A stretch of DNA of 64,000 bases from Desulfosediminicola flagellatus. Its GTDB lineage: Bacteria > Desulfobacterota > Desulfobulbia > Desulfobulbales > Desulfocapsaceae. The stretch covers positions 1,132,001-1,196,000 of the forward strand of contig NZ_CP050698.1 of the NCBI RefSeq assembly GCF_005116655.2. The letters run 5' to 3'. Below are positions 25,073 through 34,602 of the stretch, piece after piece (the stretch's first letter is position 1; each line of letters opens with the position of its first letter). A program made the position numbers and the translations under genes. The notes below the pieces were generated by a model, which saw only the letters and a program-made list of their open reading frames with translations, searched no databases and was not told the origin of the DNA.

Positions 25073-27244
25073 ATGGCACCTGATTTGACTAAACAGGTAT
25101 TGACGAGTACCGCTGAAACCGTTCTTGCCCGACGTTATTACATGAAGGATGAGAGTGGCACTCCTGTTGAAACATGGGAGACCCTGTGTCGCAGGGTTGC
25201 AAATGCAGTAGCTGATGTTGATAAAGATCTTCCTATATATGAGAAACTGCGGGAAGACTTTTTTACCATGATCTACCATATGGATTTTCTGCCGAATTCA
25301 CCTTGTCTGATGAATGCAGGAACCGATATCGGTCAGCTGTCTGCCTGTTTTGTATTACCTGTTGAGGATTCAATGGATGGCATATTCACTGCCATTCGAA
25401 ACGGTGCGCTGGTACACAAGACCGGCGGTGGTACCGGCTATTCCTTCTCACGTCTTCGCTCTAAAAATGCATCTGTTCGCTCCACTCAGGGAGTTGCCTC
25501 AGGCCCGCTCTCTTTTGCGGCAGTCTTTGATGCAGCAACTGAGACCATCAAGCAGGGCGGTAAACGCAGGGGCGCAAATATGGGAGTTCTTCGTGTTGAT
25601 CACCCTGATATTATGGATTTTATCACCGCCAAAGAAGATCAGGAGCGGTTTAATAACTTCAACTTCAGTGTCGGTATTACCGATGTCTTTATGAAAGCTG
25701 TTGAAGAGGGAACTGAGTATGATCTTGTAGAACCTTCAAGCGGTATCGTTATAAAGAGCCTTGATGCCCGTGAGGTGTTCGAAAAGATTATTGATCTTGC
25801 ATGGCATAATGGCGAGCCTGGTGTGCTCTTTATAGATACAGCCAATAAGGCAAATATGACTCCGCAGCTTGGTGACTTCGAAGCTACCAATCCATGCGGT
25901 GAGCAGTGGCTGCTTCCGTATGAGAGTTGTAACCTGGGTTCTATTAATCTTGCCAATTTCGTCAAAAATGACGGGGTTGATTATGATCGGTTAAAGAGAA
26001 CAGTCGAGAATGCGACTGCTTTTCTTGATAATGTTATAGATTGCAATCGATTCCCGATTCCTGAAATTGAGGAAATGACGCTGAAAACGCGTAAGATCGG
26101 CATGGGTATCATGGGGCTCCATGACCTGTTGATTCAGCTTGCTATACCATACGGCAGTGAGAAAGGCCGCGAGCTTGCCGGCGAGATAATGAGTTTTATC
26201 AGGAATACTGCCGCTGCAAAGTCTGAAGAGCTTGCAGAGCAGAAAGGTGCTTTCCCTGCGTACGACGCTAAGTATAATAATTATCCTCCACGTAGGAATG
26301 CTGCACTTACTTCGATCCAGCCTACAGGTACTGTTTCCATGATTGCTGATTGTGGTTCTGGTTGTGAGCCATACTTCTCAATTGTTATGGTTAAACACGT
26401 CATGGACGGCGACAGACTTATCATGGTCAACAAGCACTTTGAGCAGATTGCCCGTGAAGAGGGGTTCTACTCTGAAGAATTGATGAGCAAGGTCGCTGAT
26501 AGCGGCACAGTCATAGGGCATAATGAAATTCCGGTAGAGTGGCAGGAGGTGTTTCGCACCGCTCAGGATATCAAACCTGAAGACCATATCGCTATGCAGG
26601 GTGTTTTACAGAATAGCGGTGTTGACAGTTCCATCTCCAAGACTATCAATCTGCCGAATAACGCCACAAGAGATGAAGTGAAACTCTCGTATATTACAGG
26701 CTATCATCTCGGTTGTAAGGGCTTGACTGTATATCGCGATGGATCCCGGGATTCTCAGGTGCTCAACACCAAGAGTGCATCAGCTGCTGAAGACATGGCG
26801 ATGGTCTCTGAAAATGGACCTATAAAGAACAATCTGCCGGATACCCTTGATGCTAAGCGCTATCGTGTAAAAGATCAGGACTCGAAGTCGGTGTACATCA
26901 TTGTATGTTTTGACGAAAACGAGAAGCCGATGGAGGTTTTTGCAAAATTTCCGTTTGATAACAGGGTTGACCTGAAGGATAAGTCCACCATGTGGACAAC
27001 TACCTGTCGTCTGGTATCTCTTCTTCTTCGTTTCAATGTTCCGATGGACGAAATTATCAAGCAGCTTGATCGTTCAAGTGGACATATGCTTGACCTTCCT
27101 GCTCAGTTGAGTAAATTGTTCAAATCTTTTCTGGCGGGAACACAGCGTGGGTTTGCCTCGACTTGTCCTGAATGTTCAGGAACCCTGATTTTCGAAGAGG
27201 GGTGTGAAACCTGCCATGATTGTGGCTACAGTAAATGCTCCTGA
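25073..27244 (+). CDS. nrdJ: adenosylcobalamin-dependent (class II) ribonucleotide reductase
   Basis: This 723-residue enzyme reduces ribonucleotides to deoxyribonucleotides using a radical from adenosylcobalamin. Visible motifs are Cys92 in LSACFVLP (one of the redox cysteines), NPCGE (273-277) holding the thiyl Cys and catalytic Glu, SCNLGSINL, the phosphate-binding QPTGT loop, and a C-terminal Cys-rich zinc-ribbon-like tail (CPEC...CETCHDCGYSKC) that probably relays electrons. The start at 25073 is favoured by GAGGAAG upstream; a GTG at 24983 would add 30 residues without family support. Being oxygen-independent, it suits an anaerobe. A cobalamin riboswitch lies about 1 kb upstream, but with a terminator between. 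Confidence 0.94.
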   Translation: MAPDLTKQVLTSTAETVLARRYYMKDESGTPVETWETLCRRVANAVADVDKDLPIYEKLREDFFTMIYHMDFLPNSPCLMNAGTDIGQLSACFVLPVEDSMDGIFTAIRNGALVHKTGGGTGYSFSRLRSKNASVRSTQGVASGPLSFAAVFDAATETIKQGGKRRGANMGVLRVDHPDIMDFITAKEDQERFNNFNFSVGITDVFMKAVEEGTEYDLVEPSSGIVIKSLDAREVFEKIIDLAWHNGEPGVLFIDTANKANMTPQLGDFEATNPCGEQWLLPYESCNLGSINLANFVKNDGVDYDRLKRTVENATAFLDNVIDCNRFPIPEIEEMTLKTRKIGMGIMGLHDLLIQLAIPYGSEKGRELAGEIMSFIRNTAAAKSEELAEQKGAFPAYDAKYNNYPPRRNAALTSIQPTGTVSMIADCGSGCEPYFSIVMVKHVMDGDRLIMVNKHFEQIAREEGFYSEELMSKVADSGTVIGHNEIPVEWQEVFRTAQDIKPEDHIAMQGVLQNSGVDSSISKTINLPNNATRDEVKLSYITGYHLGCKGLTVYRDGSRDSQVLNTKSASAAEDMAMVSENGPIKNNLPDTLDAKRYRVKDQDSKSVYIIVCFDENEKPMEVFAKFPFDNRVDLKDKSTMWTTTCRLVSLLLRFNVPMDEIIKQLDRSSGHMLDLPAQLSKLFKSFLAGTQRGFASTCPECSGTLIFEEGCETCHDCGYSKCS

Positions 27245-27260
27245 TATAGATACTGTTTAG

Positions 27261-27296
27261 CCGTGAGGGCCTGCTACTATGCACGGTCGCTCATGG
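27261..27296 (+). terminator. weak terminator-like hairpin after nrdJ
   Basis: CCGTGAG (27261-27267) can pair with CTCATGG (27290-27296) with one G-U across a long loop, followed by TTGTATTCTTTC. It is a weak candidate. Confidence 0.3.
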
Positions 27297-27360
27297 TTGT
27301 ATTCTTTCAGGTATTATGGGATGGCGACCAGCGATCCGGTTTCTTGTGAGGTGGAAGTAA

Positions 27361-27885
27361 ATGGCTAAGATCGGCAGAAATGAAAAATGCCCGTGTCGGA
27401 GCGGGAAGAAATATAAGCATTGTTGCGCAAATACGGCGGCTGCTGTACGCCCAAAGCCAATGACACCTGAACAGGTGGCTCAAGTCACATTAATGAGTGG
27501 TGTTGAGACCATTCAGGAACTTGCAGAAAAACGTGAAAAAGCATCCCGTGAAATCGGTGTATTCTTTTTCTACGCCAATGCTGCCGGTGACGCATGGTTG
27601 CTTGAAATGACCGACTGTGATTGTATTCAGGTGGCAAAAGGCGGAGAGCGCATAGCTGCTGAGATTGATGAAACACCTGAAACAATTGAAGTGAACTGGA
27701 GCCATACGTTTGAAGTTAAAAACAAAAAGCTTGTGCTTACCGCGTATGCTGATCGTACAGTTACTGTACAGGAAGATGCGCCGGCTCACGAGATAAGCGC
27801 AATGTTGCGTCGAATCAGGAAGAAATTCAGTCCTGAGCAGTTACGTCAGGTGCATGTTGAGAATGTCCCGGACAGTGCGGCTTAG
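27361..27885 (+). CDS. SEC-C metal-binding motif protein
   Basis: The 174-residue protein opens with a SEC-C zinc motif, CPCRSGKKYKHCC (residues 10-22), as at the end of SecA, followed by a Pro-linker and a mixed alpha/beta domain of about 140 residues (EVNWSHTFEVKNKKLVLTAY). SEC-C proteins bind zinc and often contact ribosomes or the Sec machinery; this one has no further known domain. GAGGTGG a few bases before the ATG supports the start. A terminator 60 bases after its stop lies inside the next gene. Confidence 0.8.
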   Translation: MAKIGRNEKCPCRSGKKYKHCCANTAAAVRPKPMTPEQVAQVTLMSGVETIQELAEKREKASREIGVFFFYANAAGDAWLLEMTDCDCIQVAKGGERIAAEIDETPETIEVNWSHTFEVKNKKLVLTAYADRTVTVQEDAPAHEISAMLRRIRKKFSPEQLRQVHVENVPDSAA

Positions 27886-27918
27886 CAGGGAACGACTCCT
27901 CGGTTATACGATAATAGA

Positions 27919-28302
27919 ATGAGAAGTACGTTTGAGCAGTATAGAATGGTCCCCATGATTGTTGTCATGGGGACCATCTTTTTTCTTTCACACCAGACCG
28001 GTGATTCCATTGATCTGCCTAGTTTTCCGGGTATGGATAAGCTGGCACATCTCACCATATATGCAATTCTCGCACTCAGTATCATTGTTGCACACTGTAG
28101 GGAATCCAGAGGTAATTCACCCGTCCGCGTAATAGTTACAACCATCACTATTTGTCTTATATTCGGCATTTCAGACGAATATCATCAGTCATTTATTCCT
28201 GGTCGTTTTGTAAGCCTGGGGGATCTCATAGCTGATGTTTCCGGGGCTCTTTTGATTTGCTTCGCATGGCTGATGTACAAACGTATTCGCAGTCGGTCAT
28301 AA
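27919..28302 (+). CDS. VanZ-like membrane protein
   Basis: The 127-residue protein has four hydrophobic segments and the VanZ-family features FFLSHQTGD after helix 1, GMDKLAHLTIYAILA, and DEYHQSFIPGRFVSLGDLIADVSGA. VanZ proteins are small membrane proteins of unclear function, linked in some species to teicoplanin resistance. The ATG at 27919 has no Shine-Dalgarno. A complete intrinsic terminator (27946-27984) overlaps codons 10-22, which encode helix 1; expression may depend on translation of the early codons. ATG 27946 is an in-frame alternative start within the hairpin. Confidence 0.78.
   Translation: MRSTFEQYRMVPMIVVMGTIFFLSHQTGDSIDLPSFPGMDKLAHLTIYAILALSIIVAHCRESRGNSPVRVIVTTITICLIFGISDEYHQSFIPGRFVSLGDLIADVSGALLICFAWLMYKRIRSRS
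27946..27984 (+). terminator. intrinsic terminator embedded in the start of vanZ
   Basis: ATGGTCCCCATGA (27946-27958) pairs perfectly with TCATGGGGACCAT (27965-27977) across a 6-base loop, and is followed by C and six T (27979-27984). This is a full-strength terminator. It lies 60 bases after the SEC-C stop and 27 bases into the vanZ frame, where it also encodes MVPMIVVMGT. Confidence 0.8.
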
Positions 28303-28481
28303 TCAGTAACCTGTCGCATCTTAATTGAATAACGGTGACAATTCCGATTGCAAAAATTGTCTCGTTGATTTGCAGAAGACGGCTTTGTTGACCTGTTTTA
28401 TCTATCTGGCCGCAATAATAATCTTAGCGGAAATATGTACTGCACTTCACTCGAAGCGGGCAATGTTAAATGACTTTAGAC

Positions 28482-28510
28482 TTGCCTGACGAACATTCTG
28501 GCCTTATACT
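28482..28510 (+). promoter_or_regulatory. sigma-70-type promoter for the small Gln/Glu-rich protein
   Basis: TTGCCT (28482-28487) and TATACT (28505-28510) are separated by 17 bases, about 40 bases ahead of the ribosome-binding site of the next gene. Confidence 0.5.
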
Positions 28511-28559
28511 GTGAAAGTGAGAGAAATTCTCAACAATCTTTAGCCGATTGAGGTATGAG

Positions 28560-28871
28560 ATGATAGAAGAAACAGGCGGGCTCAGTTCGTCAATATTGAC
28601 TGAACAGCTCTTAAGACAGAGTGGTACAAATCAGACGAGTGAGCGGCAGAGTGAAAGGCCGCAGGAAACAAGTCAGGAGCAGACTCCTCCACCCAGCGAT
28701 ACGGTAACAATTTCTGCTGAAGCCGCAACGTTGGCTACTGCTGCCCAAGCGGTATCTGAGACAAGTGAAGTAAATGAAAACCCGGCAGAAGAGCAGCAGG
28801 AACTGCAGCCAAGCGCCGACGAGCAGTCATCAGATAGGCAACGTCCCGGTACTATTGACATTCGTGTATGA
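28560..28871 (+). CDS. low-complexity hypothetical protein
   Basis: The 103-residue protein is rich in Gln, Glu, Ser and Thr, without a signal peptide or membrane helix, and is probably largely disordered. One more hydrophobic segment, DTVTISAEAATLATAAQAV, stands in the middle; a similar 'DTVTISxEA' phrase occurs in various proteobacterial surface or flagella-associated proteins, but this does not fix a function. ATG 28560 is preceded by TTGAGG; a TTG at 28548 would overlap that site. It has its own promoter and a strong terminator. Confidence 0.6.
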   Translation: MIEETGGLSSSILTEQLLRQSGTNQTSERQSERPQETSQEQTPPPSDTVTISAEAATLATAAQAVSETSEVNENPAEEQQELQPSADEQSSDRQRPGTIDIRV

Positions 28872-28897
28872 TACTACTCACTGATAGTGTATATGAT

Positions 28898-28934
28898 AAA
28901 CAGCCAAGGGAGTGATTCACTCCCTTGGCTGTTT
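28898..28934. terminator. 17-bp perfect bidirectional terminator
   Basis: AAACAGCCAAGGGAGTG (28898-28914) and CACTCCCTTGGCTGTTT (28918-28934) pair perfectly around a 3-base loop. A and T ends on either side make it usable for the small protein gene (plus) and for the hemB transcript (minus). Confidence 0.85.
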
Positions 28935-29110
28935 CGTTTGCATGAAATATTACTTGTAACTATTCAGCAGCACCCCACCTGCCCCCGATCGGGACGCTTC
29001 GCATAGGCATACTATAGCCAATCGTCCCGCTTGAGGCCATCTGGAGCACTGCTAAACAGTTACGGCCTACAGAAAAGGGTACGTATGAGGTCTTGGCTGA
29101 ACAGTTACTA

Positions 29111-30085
29111 TTACTTTTGTAATAATCTGGCCATATCCTTGGCAAAATAGGTGATGATTATATCTGCACCTGCACGTTTTATTGAGAGCAGGGTTTCTTC
29201 CATCACTTTATCACCATCAATCCATCCTTTTTCAGCTGCAGCTTTTATCATCGCATATTCACCACTTACGTGGTACGCGGCGATGGGCAAGTCAAACTCA
29301 TCACGCAGTTTGGAGATGATGTCCAGATAGGCAACAGCAGGTTTTACCATCAGAATGTCGGCACCTTCGTCAACATCGAGTGTAGCTTCACGAAGAGCCT
29401 CCCTGCTGTTGGCAGGATCCATCTGGTAGCTGCGGCGATCTCCAAACGTTGGGGCGCAGTCGGCTGCATCTCTGAATGGTCCGTAAAATGCAGAAGCATA
29501 TTTAACAGCATAGGACATGATGGGAATGTTATCGAAATTATTCTCGTCAAGTGTCGCACGAATCTCAGCAACCCTACCGTCCATCATATCAGAAGGCGCT
29601 ACCATGTCGGCACCGGCATTGGCATGCGAGAGAGCAGTTTTTGCCAGGATCTCAAGTGTTGCGTCATTGTCTACGCTGTTGTTTATCAGGCAACCGCAGT
29701 GGCCATGATCTGTATATTCACAGAGGCAGACATCTGTAATCACCATTAATTCTGGTGCTTTATTTTTGAGCTCTCTGATTGCTCTTTGAATAATGCCGTC
29801 TTTAATGTGAGCTCCGGTTCCCATTGCATCTTTTTTCTCTGGGAGTCCAAAGAGAATTACTCCATTGATACCGAGCTTAAGGCACTCTTTTGCCTCAGCT
29901 GCAAGTTGGTCAACAGATAACCTGAAAACTCCGGGCATGGATGGAATTTCTTCCCGTACCTTTTTCCCTGGCATAACAAAAATGGGATAGATAAACTGGG
30001 CAGGGGAAAGATGCGTTTCCCTGATAAGTGATCTGAAAGCACTGTTTTGTCGCATACGGCGTGGACGATATTCTGGAAAAACCAT
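29111..30085 (-). CDS. hemB: delta-aminolevulinic acid dehydratase (porphobilinogen synthase)
   Basis: The 324-residue enzyme condenses two 5-aminolevulinate molecules to porphobilinogen in tetrapyrrole synthesis, the route to haem, sirohaem and cobalamin. The zinc site is Cys120, Cys122 and Cys130 in [14 protein letters not shown], and the two Schiff-base lysines are Lys195 ([14 protein letters not shown]) and Lys248 ([13 protein letters not shown]). Length is typical. CAGGAG six bases before ATG 30085 fixes the start. It is a single-gene unit; about 175 untranslated bases separate its stop from the terminator. Confidence 0.97.
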   Translation of the reverse strand: MVFPEYRPRRMRQNSAFRSLIRETHLSPAQFIYPIFVMPGKKVREEIPSMPGVFRLSVDQLAAEAKECLKLGINGVILFGLPEKKDAMGTGAHIKDGIIQRAIRELKNKAPELMVITDVCLCEYTDHGHCGCLINNSVDNDATLEILAKTALSHANAGADMVAPSDMMDGRVAEIRATLDENNFDNIPIMSYAVKYASAFYGPFRDAADCAPTFGDRRSYQMDPANSREALREATLDVDEGADILMVKPAVAYLDIISKLRDEFDLPIAAYHVSGEYAMIKAAAEKGWIDGDKVMEETLLSIKRAGADIIITYFAKDMARLLQK

Positions 30086-30295
30086 ATCAGCTCCTGTAGT
30101 AGTCTATTTTTAGCCAGAATTGATCATAAACTGATGTCTGATTCTGGAGTTATTTCTGAACTCAGCCGGGTAATGTTAATCACATTTTTTGCGGCTGATA
30201 TTTATTGTGCACGTTTTACAAAGAACATGTGAAAAACACGAGTAAAAAGTACGTGTCGGGTTGTTAGTGCGTGAGTGATCTGTGAAATGTCAGAT

Positions 30296-31663
30296 CTATT
30301 GTATGATGTCGAGACTCTTCAGCTTTTTATGGAGATGACTGCGCTCAAGTCCGACCTGTTCTGCAGTTTTAGAGATGTTGTGTTCGTTCTGGTCAAGTTT
30401 ATGTTGCAGGTACGCTCGCTCAAACAATCGCTTGGCCTCTTTAAAGTCTGAGGAGAGAAACGGGGTAATAGACGATCCGCTACTCACCTTCTGTGCCTGT
30501 TCTGTCGGGTTGAGAAATAGACGTACCTGATCCCCTGAAATTGTGTCGTCCGGGCACATGATTGCCAGTCGTTCGACAAAATTTCTGAGTTCACGAACAT
30601 TTCCTGGCCAGCTATGTTCTTTCAAGGCGGTAAAAGCGTTTTCGGAAAAATGCTTCACACCGACACCTTTGCCTGAAATGGTTTTCATGAGGCTCTCAAC
30701 AAGCTGGGGTACATCTCCAATACGCTCCTGCAATTTCGGAACGTGAATCGGTACAACATTAAGGCGCCAGAACAGGTCAGCACGAAAGTTGCCGTTTTCG
30801 ATTTCTTCTTCAAGGTTTTTGTTGGTTGCGGCAAGAACTCTGACGTTTACCTTGATGGTCTTCGAACCACCTACCCGCTCAAATTTCTGTTCTTGAAGAA
30901 TGCGCAATATTTTTGCTTGTGTTTTAAGACTCATATCACCGATTTCATCTAAGAAAAGAATACCGCCATCAGCCTGATCAAATTTACCTTTTTTGCTGGT
31001 GTGGGCACCGGTAAAAGAACCTTTTTCATGACCAAAAAGCTCAGATTCTATGAGTTCTTCAGGGATTGCAGCACAGTTAACTTCGATCATCGGTTTATTG
31101 CATGACGAAGAAAGCCGATGGATTGACTGAGCAACGAGTTCTTTGCCTGTGCCATGATCTCCACGGATAAGCACCCAGGCATCGGTCGGGGCAACCATTT
31201 CGATTTGTTTTTTTATGGCGCTGATCGCCTCGGATGTACCGGTTATCTGGGTGGTTCGCTGAGTGGTCTCGCGCAACAACAGGTTTTCCTGCTCAAGCTG
31301 TGCGAAACGCAGCCCATTAGTAATAGCGAGTATGATTTTGTCGTAGGAGAGTGGTTTTTCGATAAAGTCAAAAGCACCATTTCGTGTAGCCTGGACAGCA
31401 GTTTCGATTGTACCGTGTCCTGATATCATGATTACCGGCAGATCAAATCGCTCTTTAATTTTGGGAAGAGCTGCCATACCGTCCATGTTTTCCCCAAGCC
31501 AGATATCAAGTAGTACCAGATCTATATGCTCTTCATCGAGTATCTCAAGCCCTTCTTCAGCAGATGAGGCGGTGACAGCATCAAATCCTTCATCTTCTAA
31601 AATACCTGAAAGGGACTGCTGAATACTTGTTTCATCATCAATAATGAGTATGCGTTTGCTCAT
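30296..31663 (-). CDS. ntrX: NtrX-like sigma-54-dependent response regulator
   Basis: The 455-residue protein has a receiver domain (about 3-118; phosphoacceptor Asp53, Lys104), an AAA+ sigma-54 activator domain (about 140-370) with Walker A GDHGTGKE (169-176), the sigma-54-contacting loop as GSFTGA (216-221) instead of GAFTGA, and [12 protein letters not shown], and a Fis-type helix-turn-helix at the C-terminus ([19 protein letters not shown]). The Ser-containing loop is common in NtrX-like proteins. It is third in the DUF4390-ntrY-ntrX unit, 47 bases behind ntrY. Targets may include nitrogen or envelope genes; this cannot be settled here. Confidence 0.9.
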   Translation of the reverse strand: MSKRILIIDDETSIQQSLSGILEDEGFDAVTASSAEEGLEILDEEHIDLVLLDIWLGENMDGMAALPKIKERFDLPVIMISGHGTIETAVQATRNGAFDFIEKPLSYDKIILAITNGLRFAQLEQENLLLRETTQRTTQITGTSEAISAIKKQIEMVAPTDAWVLIRGDHGTGKELVAQSIHRLSSSCNKPMIEVNCAAIPEELIESELFGHEKGSFTGAHTSKKGKFDQADGGILFLDEIGDMSLKTQAKILRILQEQKFERVGGSKTIKVNVRVLAATNKNLEEEIENGNFRADLFWRLNVVPIHVPKLQERIGDVPQLVESLMKTISGKGVGVKHFSENAFTALKEHSWPGNVRELRNFVERLAIMCPDDTISGDQVRLFLNPTEQAQKVSSGSSITPFLSSDFKEAKRLFERAYLQHKLDQNEHNISKTAEQVGLERSHLHKKLKSLDIIQ

Positions 31664-31710
31664 AGTATATTACGTGTTTTATTCAGGCTGTTCAGCTTCC
31701 TGAGAATCGG

Positions 31711-34023
31711 TTAGAGAGGGGAATCTCTTCTTTCGGTCATTGGTAACTCAATGGTAAAAACAGATCCAGCAGGTTCGTTGTTGTGAACCCTGATATAGCC
31801 GTTGTGGTCTGAAACAATTGTGGAGACAATGGCAAGTCCGAGGCCTGTTCCCGTCTTTTTGGTGGAGAAGTATGGTTCGAAAAGCTTGAGTTTGTTTTCT
31901 TTTGAAATTCCCGGCCCGGTATCGCTGACCTTGATAAAAATCGAGTCTGAACCATTATCCGGTGCAAGCTCAACTACTATTTTACCGCCAGCAGGTAAAA
32001 CTGCAACTGCATTATCCAGCAGGTTTATTATGCACCGCTTGATCTGTTCCGCATCAAAGTTGAAAATCGGTACTGGCGAAGTTTCCTTGAGTGTGAATTC
32101 TATATGTTTATGAGCTTCTCTGTAAAGAACGAGTGTATCCTTGGAGAGACTGCTCAGATCAGCCGGCCCTTTTTGTACTTTTGGCATCCTGGCGAATTGA
32201 CTGAACTCACTCACCAGGCGTTTTAACTCATCAACCTGGCCTATGATGGTGTTGGTACACTGGTCGAAGACGCTATCTTCTTCTGCAAGTATCTCCGGAT
32301 AACGGCGTCGTAACCTTTGAGCAGAAAGTTGGATGGGTGTAAGAGGGTTTTTGATTTCGTGAGCGATACGTTTAGCTACTTCACGCCATGCAGCCATACG
32401 CTGCATCTTCTCAAGTTTGGTCAGGTTATCGAAGACTAGAACATAGCCGAGAGGTGTCTGTTTCTCATCTTCCAGCCTGGTGAAGTGAATCAGCAGTGAG
32501 AAGTTCTTCCCCATGATGTTTATTTTGAGATGCTGTTCAATCGAAGTTTTACCTGTGATGGCGAGCTCGTCAATAAACCCCTGAATGATCATCCCCTGAC
32601 TTTCGTGAAGAACTTCGTTGAATGTCTTGCCTATAAAAAAACTTTTATTGATACTCAGCAGTTTTTCAGCAAATCGGTTGATGGTAGTGATACGATTTCC
32701 TTCATCAAGAGAGATAACACCGGCAGAAACGTTTTGCAGAATAATTTCGGTGTAACGACGCCGTTGCTCAGATTCCTGAGAGCTGAGAGTTAAGGCCGTA
32801 TGTGTTTCTGCAAGCTGTTTGGTGCTGGTATTCAGGTTCATTGTCATCTGGTTAAATGAATTGACGAGATAGCCGATTTCATCATTGGATTCACTTTGCA
32901 TCTCAAATTCGAGATCGCCATCAGCGACACGACGGGTAGCAATAACAAGTTCACCAAGAGGGCTGGTGATTCCACGGGAAATATACATTCCGAACCAGAT
33001 GGCAGCAAAGATGATCAGCAGGGTGACAATGAGCAGGATTATAAATATCCAGAATTTGAATGGATCCTTGAAGTGTTTAAGCTGACGATATCCTTCGATT
33101 CCCTGGGATATGAGTGTCATGCGCTCAAGTCTTTCGTTTGTAACCAGAACTGAAGTGACAAGTATTGCTCTGTCTTCAGGGTTACCTCCCATCTGAATAG
33201 AGGCGATACTTCGTATAAGATCTCCCTGATTGGTTTCCTGGATGATTGTATCTCTGCCTTCCAGGGTCTTAACTTTTACAATCAGATCAATGGGGATTTT
33301 AGGGAGGATGAGGTTATGGGTGTTAGGGCCGAGGATCGATACCTGAAGGTTTGTTGCGCCGGTAATGTAGGTGATTGAAGAGGGCCCGTATATGGCGTTA
33401 TCTATAAGCAGATCACGTAGTACCTGGTTGATTTTTTCAGGTGGAGCTCCGTCGAGATTATGCTTTGCAAGTTTTTCAGAGAGCCCTGAGTTCATCATGT
33501 CTGCTTTATCGGAAGCATCATGAAGAATGGATTGTGCAAGTTCGAGTGATTCCTGCAGGGACTCTTCGATATTTGAGTTAAACCAGTATTCCATACTGGT
33601 TGAAACGAATTGTAGAGAAACAAAAAACAGCAGTACGGTCGGGATAAGGGTGAGGCAGAGAAAAGACGAAATGAGTTTTGTTTTTAATCTGCTTCCGGGT
33701 TTGTTTATCCTCCGTTCAAAGAACAGCTCTGCGAGTGAGCGCAGTACAAGAAAGAGAACAAACAGTACCAACAGTACGTTGATGTTTATCAGGCCGAAAA
33801 TAAGAATGTTGCTGCTGATCGGGAGCTTTGCTTCCTGCTGGTAGAGCGTGGTCTGCAGGTAGATGAAAACAGGGATCAGGGCCAGGCAGATAACAATGAC
33901 CAATCGTACCAGTTTCCGTTTTTGCAGGAGCTGTTCACGGCTGTACTGACGTTCTGAGTAATCTTTACCAGATCGTTCCGGGGCAGGTGAGAGCCCGGTT
34001 GTGGGTGGAGTGTGGTGTGTCAC
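31711..34023 (-). CDS. ntrY: NtrY-like sensor histidine kinase
   Basis: The 770-residue kinase has a cytoplasmic N-terminus, membrane helices at about 38-57, 71-95 and 112-133, a periplasmic region (about 135-325), another helix (about 327-350), HAMP (about 351-405), PAS (about 425-530) and a kinase core with phosphoacceptor His in RIAHEIKNPLTPIQLSAQRL, N-box, DTGPGI and GTGLGLAI. This layout is that of NtrY. The start is GTG 34023, six bases after the stop of the DUF4390 gene. It should phosphorylate the NtrX-like protein encoded next. Confidence 0.9.
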   Translation of the reverse strand: MTHHTPPTTGLSPAPERSGKDYSERQYSREQLLQKRKLVRLVIVICLALIPVFIYLQTTLYQQEAKLPISSNILIFGLININVLLVLFVLFLVLRSLAELFFERRINKPGSRLKTKLISSFLCLTLIPTVLLFFVSLQFVSTSMEYWFNSNIEESLQESLELAQSILHDASDKADMMNSGLSEKLAKHNLDGAPPEKINQVLRDLLIDNAIYGPSSITYITGATNLQVSILGPNTHNLILPKIPIDLIVKVKTLEGRDTIIQETNQGDLIRSIASIQMGGNPEDRAILVTSVLVTNERLERMTLISQGIEGYRQLKHFKDPFKFWIFIILLIVTLLIIFAAIWFGMYISRGITSPLGELVIATRRVADGDLEFEMQSESNDEIGYLVNSFNQMTMNLNTSTKQLAETHTALTLSSQESEQRRRYTEIILQNVSAGVISLDEGNRITTINRFAEKLLSINKSFFIGKTFNEVLHESQGMIIQGFIDELAITGKTSIEQHLKINIMGKNFSLLIHFTRLEDEKQTPLGYVLVFDNLTKLEKMQRMAAWREVAKRIAHEIKNPLTPIQLSAQRLRRRYPEILAEEDSVFDQCTNTIIGQVDELKRLVSEFSQFARMPKVQKGPADLSSLSKDTLVLYREAHKHIEFTLKETSPVPIFNFDAEQIKRCIINLLDNAVAVLPAGGKIVVELAPDNGSDSIFIKVSDTGPGISKENKLKLFEPYFSTKKTGTGLGLAIVSTIVSDHNGYIRVHNNEPAGSVFTIELPMTERRDSPL

Positions 34024-34029
34024 TGCTAA

Positions 34030-34602
34030 TTAATAGTTAAATTCGAGGGAATGCCACTTTGTTTCCCTGTCCCACCAAGTGAAAGGCAGGATGCGATGCA
34101 GGCTCAGTGGCAGAGTTTTTTCGAAGAGGCTCGCCTTAATTTTAAGTAGGTACGTTTTATCGGGAACGAGATTGGTGAGTTCAATAACTTTGACACCGTT
34201 GACCTCACTCATAGTTTTCTGTGTATCCTTGAGGTCCTGAAGCAGAACGATCTTGTTGTTGATTTCGCCAAGTTCAACCTTATAACTATCTTTAAGTGTG
34301 TCATATGTCATGGTGTGACGAAATTCCATCTCCGTCAGCAGTTGTTCAACATTGTTTTCTTTTTGAAATAGTTCGATAAAAAACGAAAAGTGTACAGGCA
34401 CACCGCTTTTTACACCAGAGATCATTTCTTCAGTAAAACTGTTGTTGATTACGCCAAACAGAATCAGGTGAGTTTCCGATGTTGTTGCGATGAGATCAGT
34501 AAAGGTAACCTTTTTTGAATCATCCTGACCGGAAAAGCATAGCGGGGTGATGATCGCCATTGATACAGCCAGTAAGATGGTTATAAGTATCTTTTTTTGC
34601 AT
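34030..34602 (-). CDS. DUF4390 domain protein
   Basis: The 190-residue protein has a signal peptide (about 1-25) and a beta-rich domain with a conserved end, HRILPFTWWDRETKWHSLEF, typical of DUF4390. Members are commonly encoded just before ntrY in Desulfobacterota and Proteobacteria, as here with six bases between. A periplasmic role in ligand sensing by NtrY is a plausible but untested inference. It is the first gene of the operon. Confidence 0.8.
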   Translation of the reverse strand: MQKKILITILLAVSMAIITPLCFSGQDDSKKVTFTDLIATTSETHLILFGVINNSFTEEMISGVKSGVPVHFSFFIELFQKENNVEQLLTEMEFRHTMTYDTLKDSYKVELGEINNKIVLLQDLKDTQKTMSEVNGVKVIELTNLVPDKTYLLKIKASLFEKTLPLSLHRILPFTWWDRETKWHSLEFNY

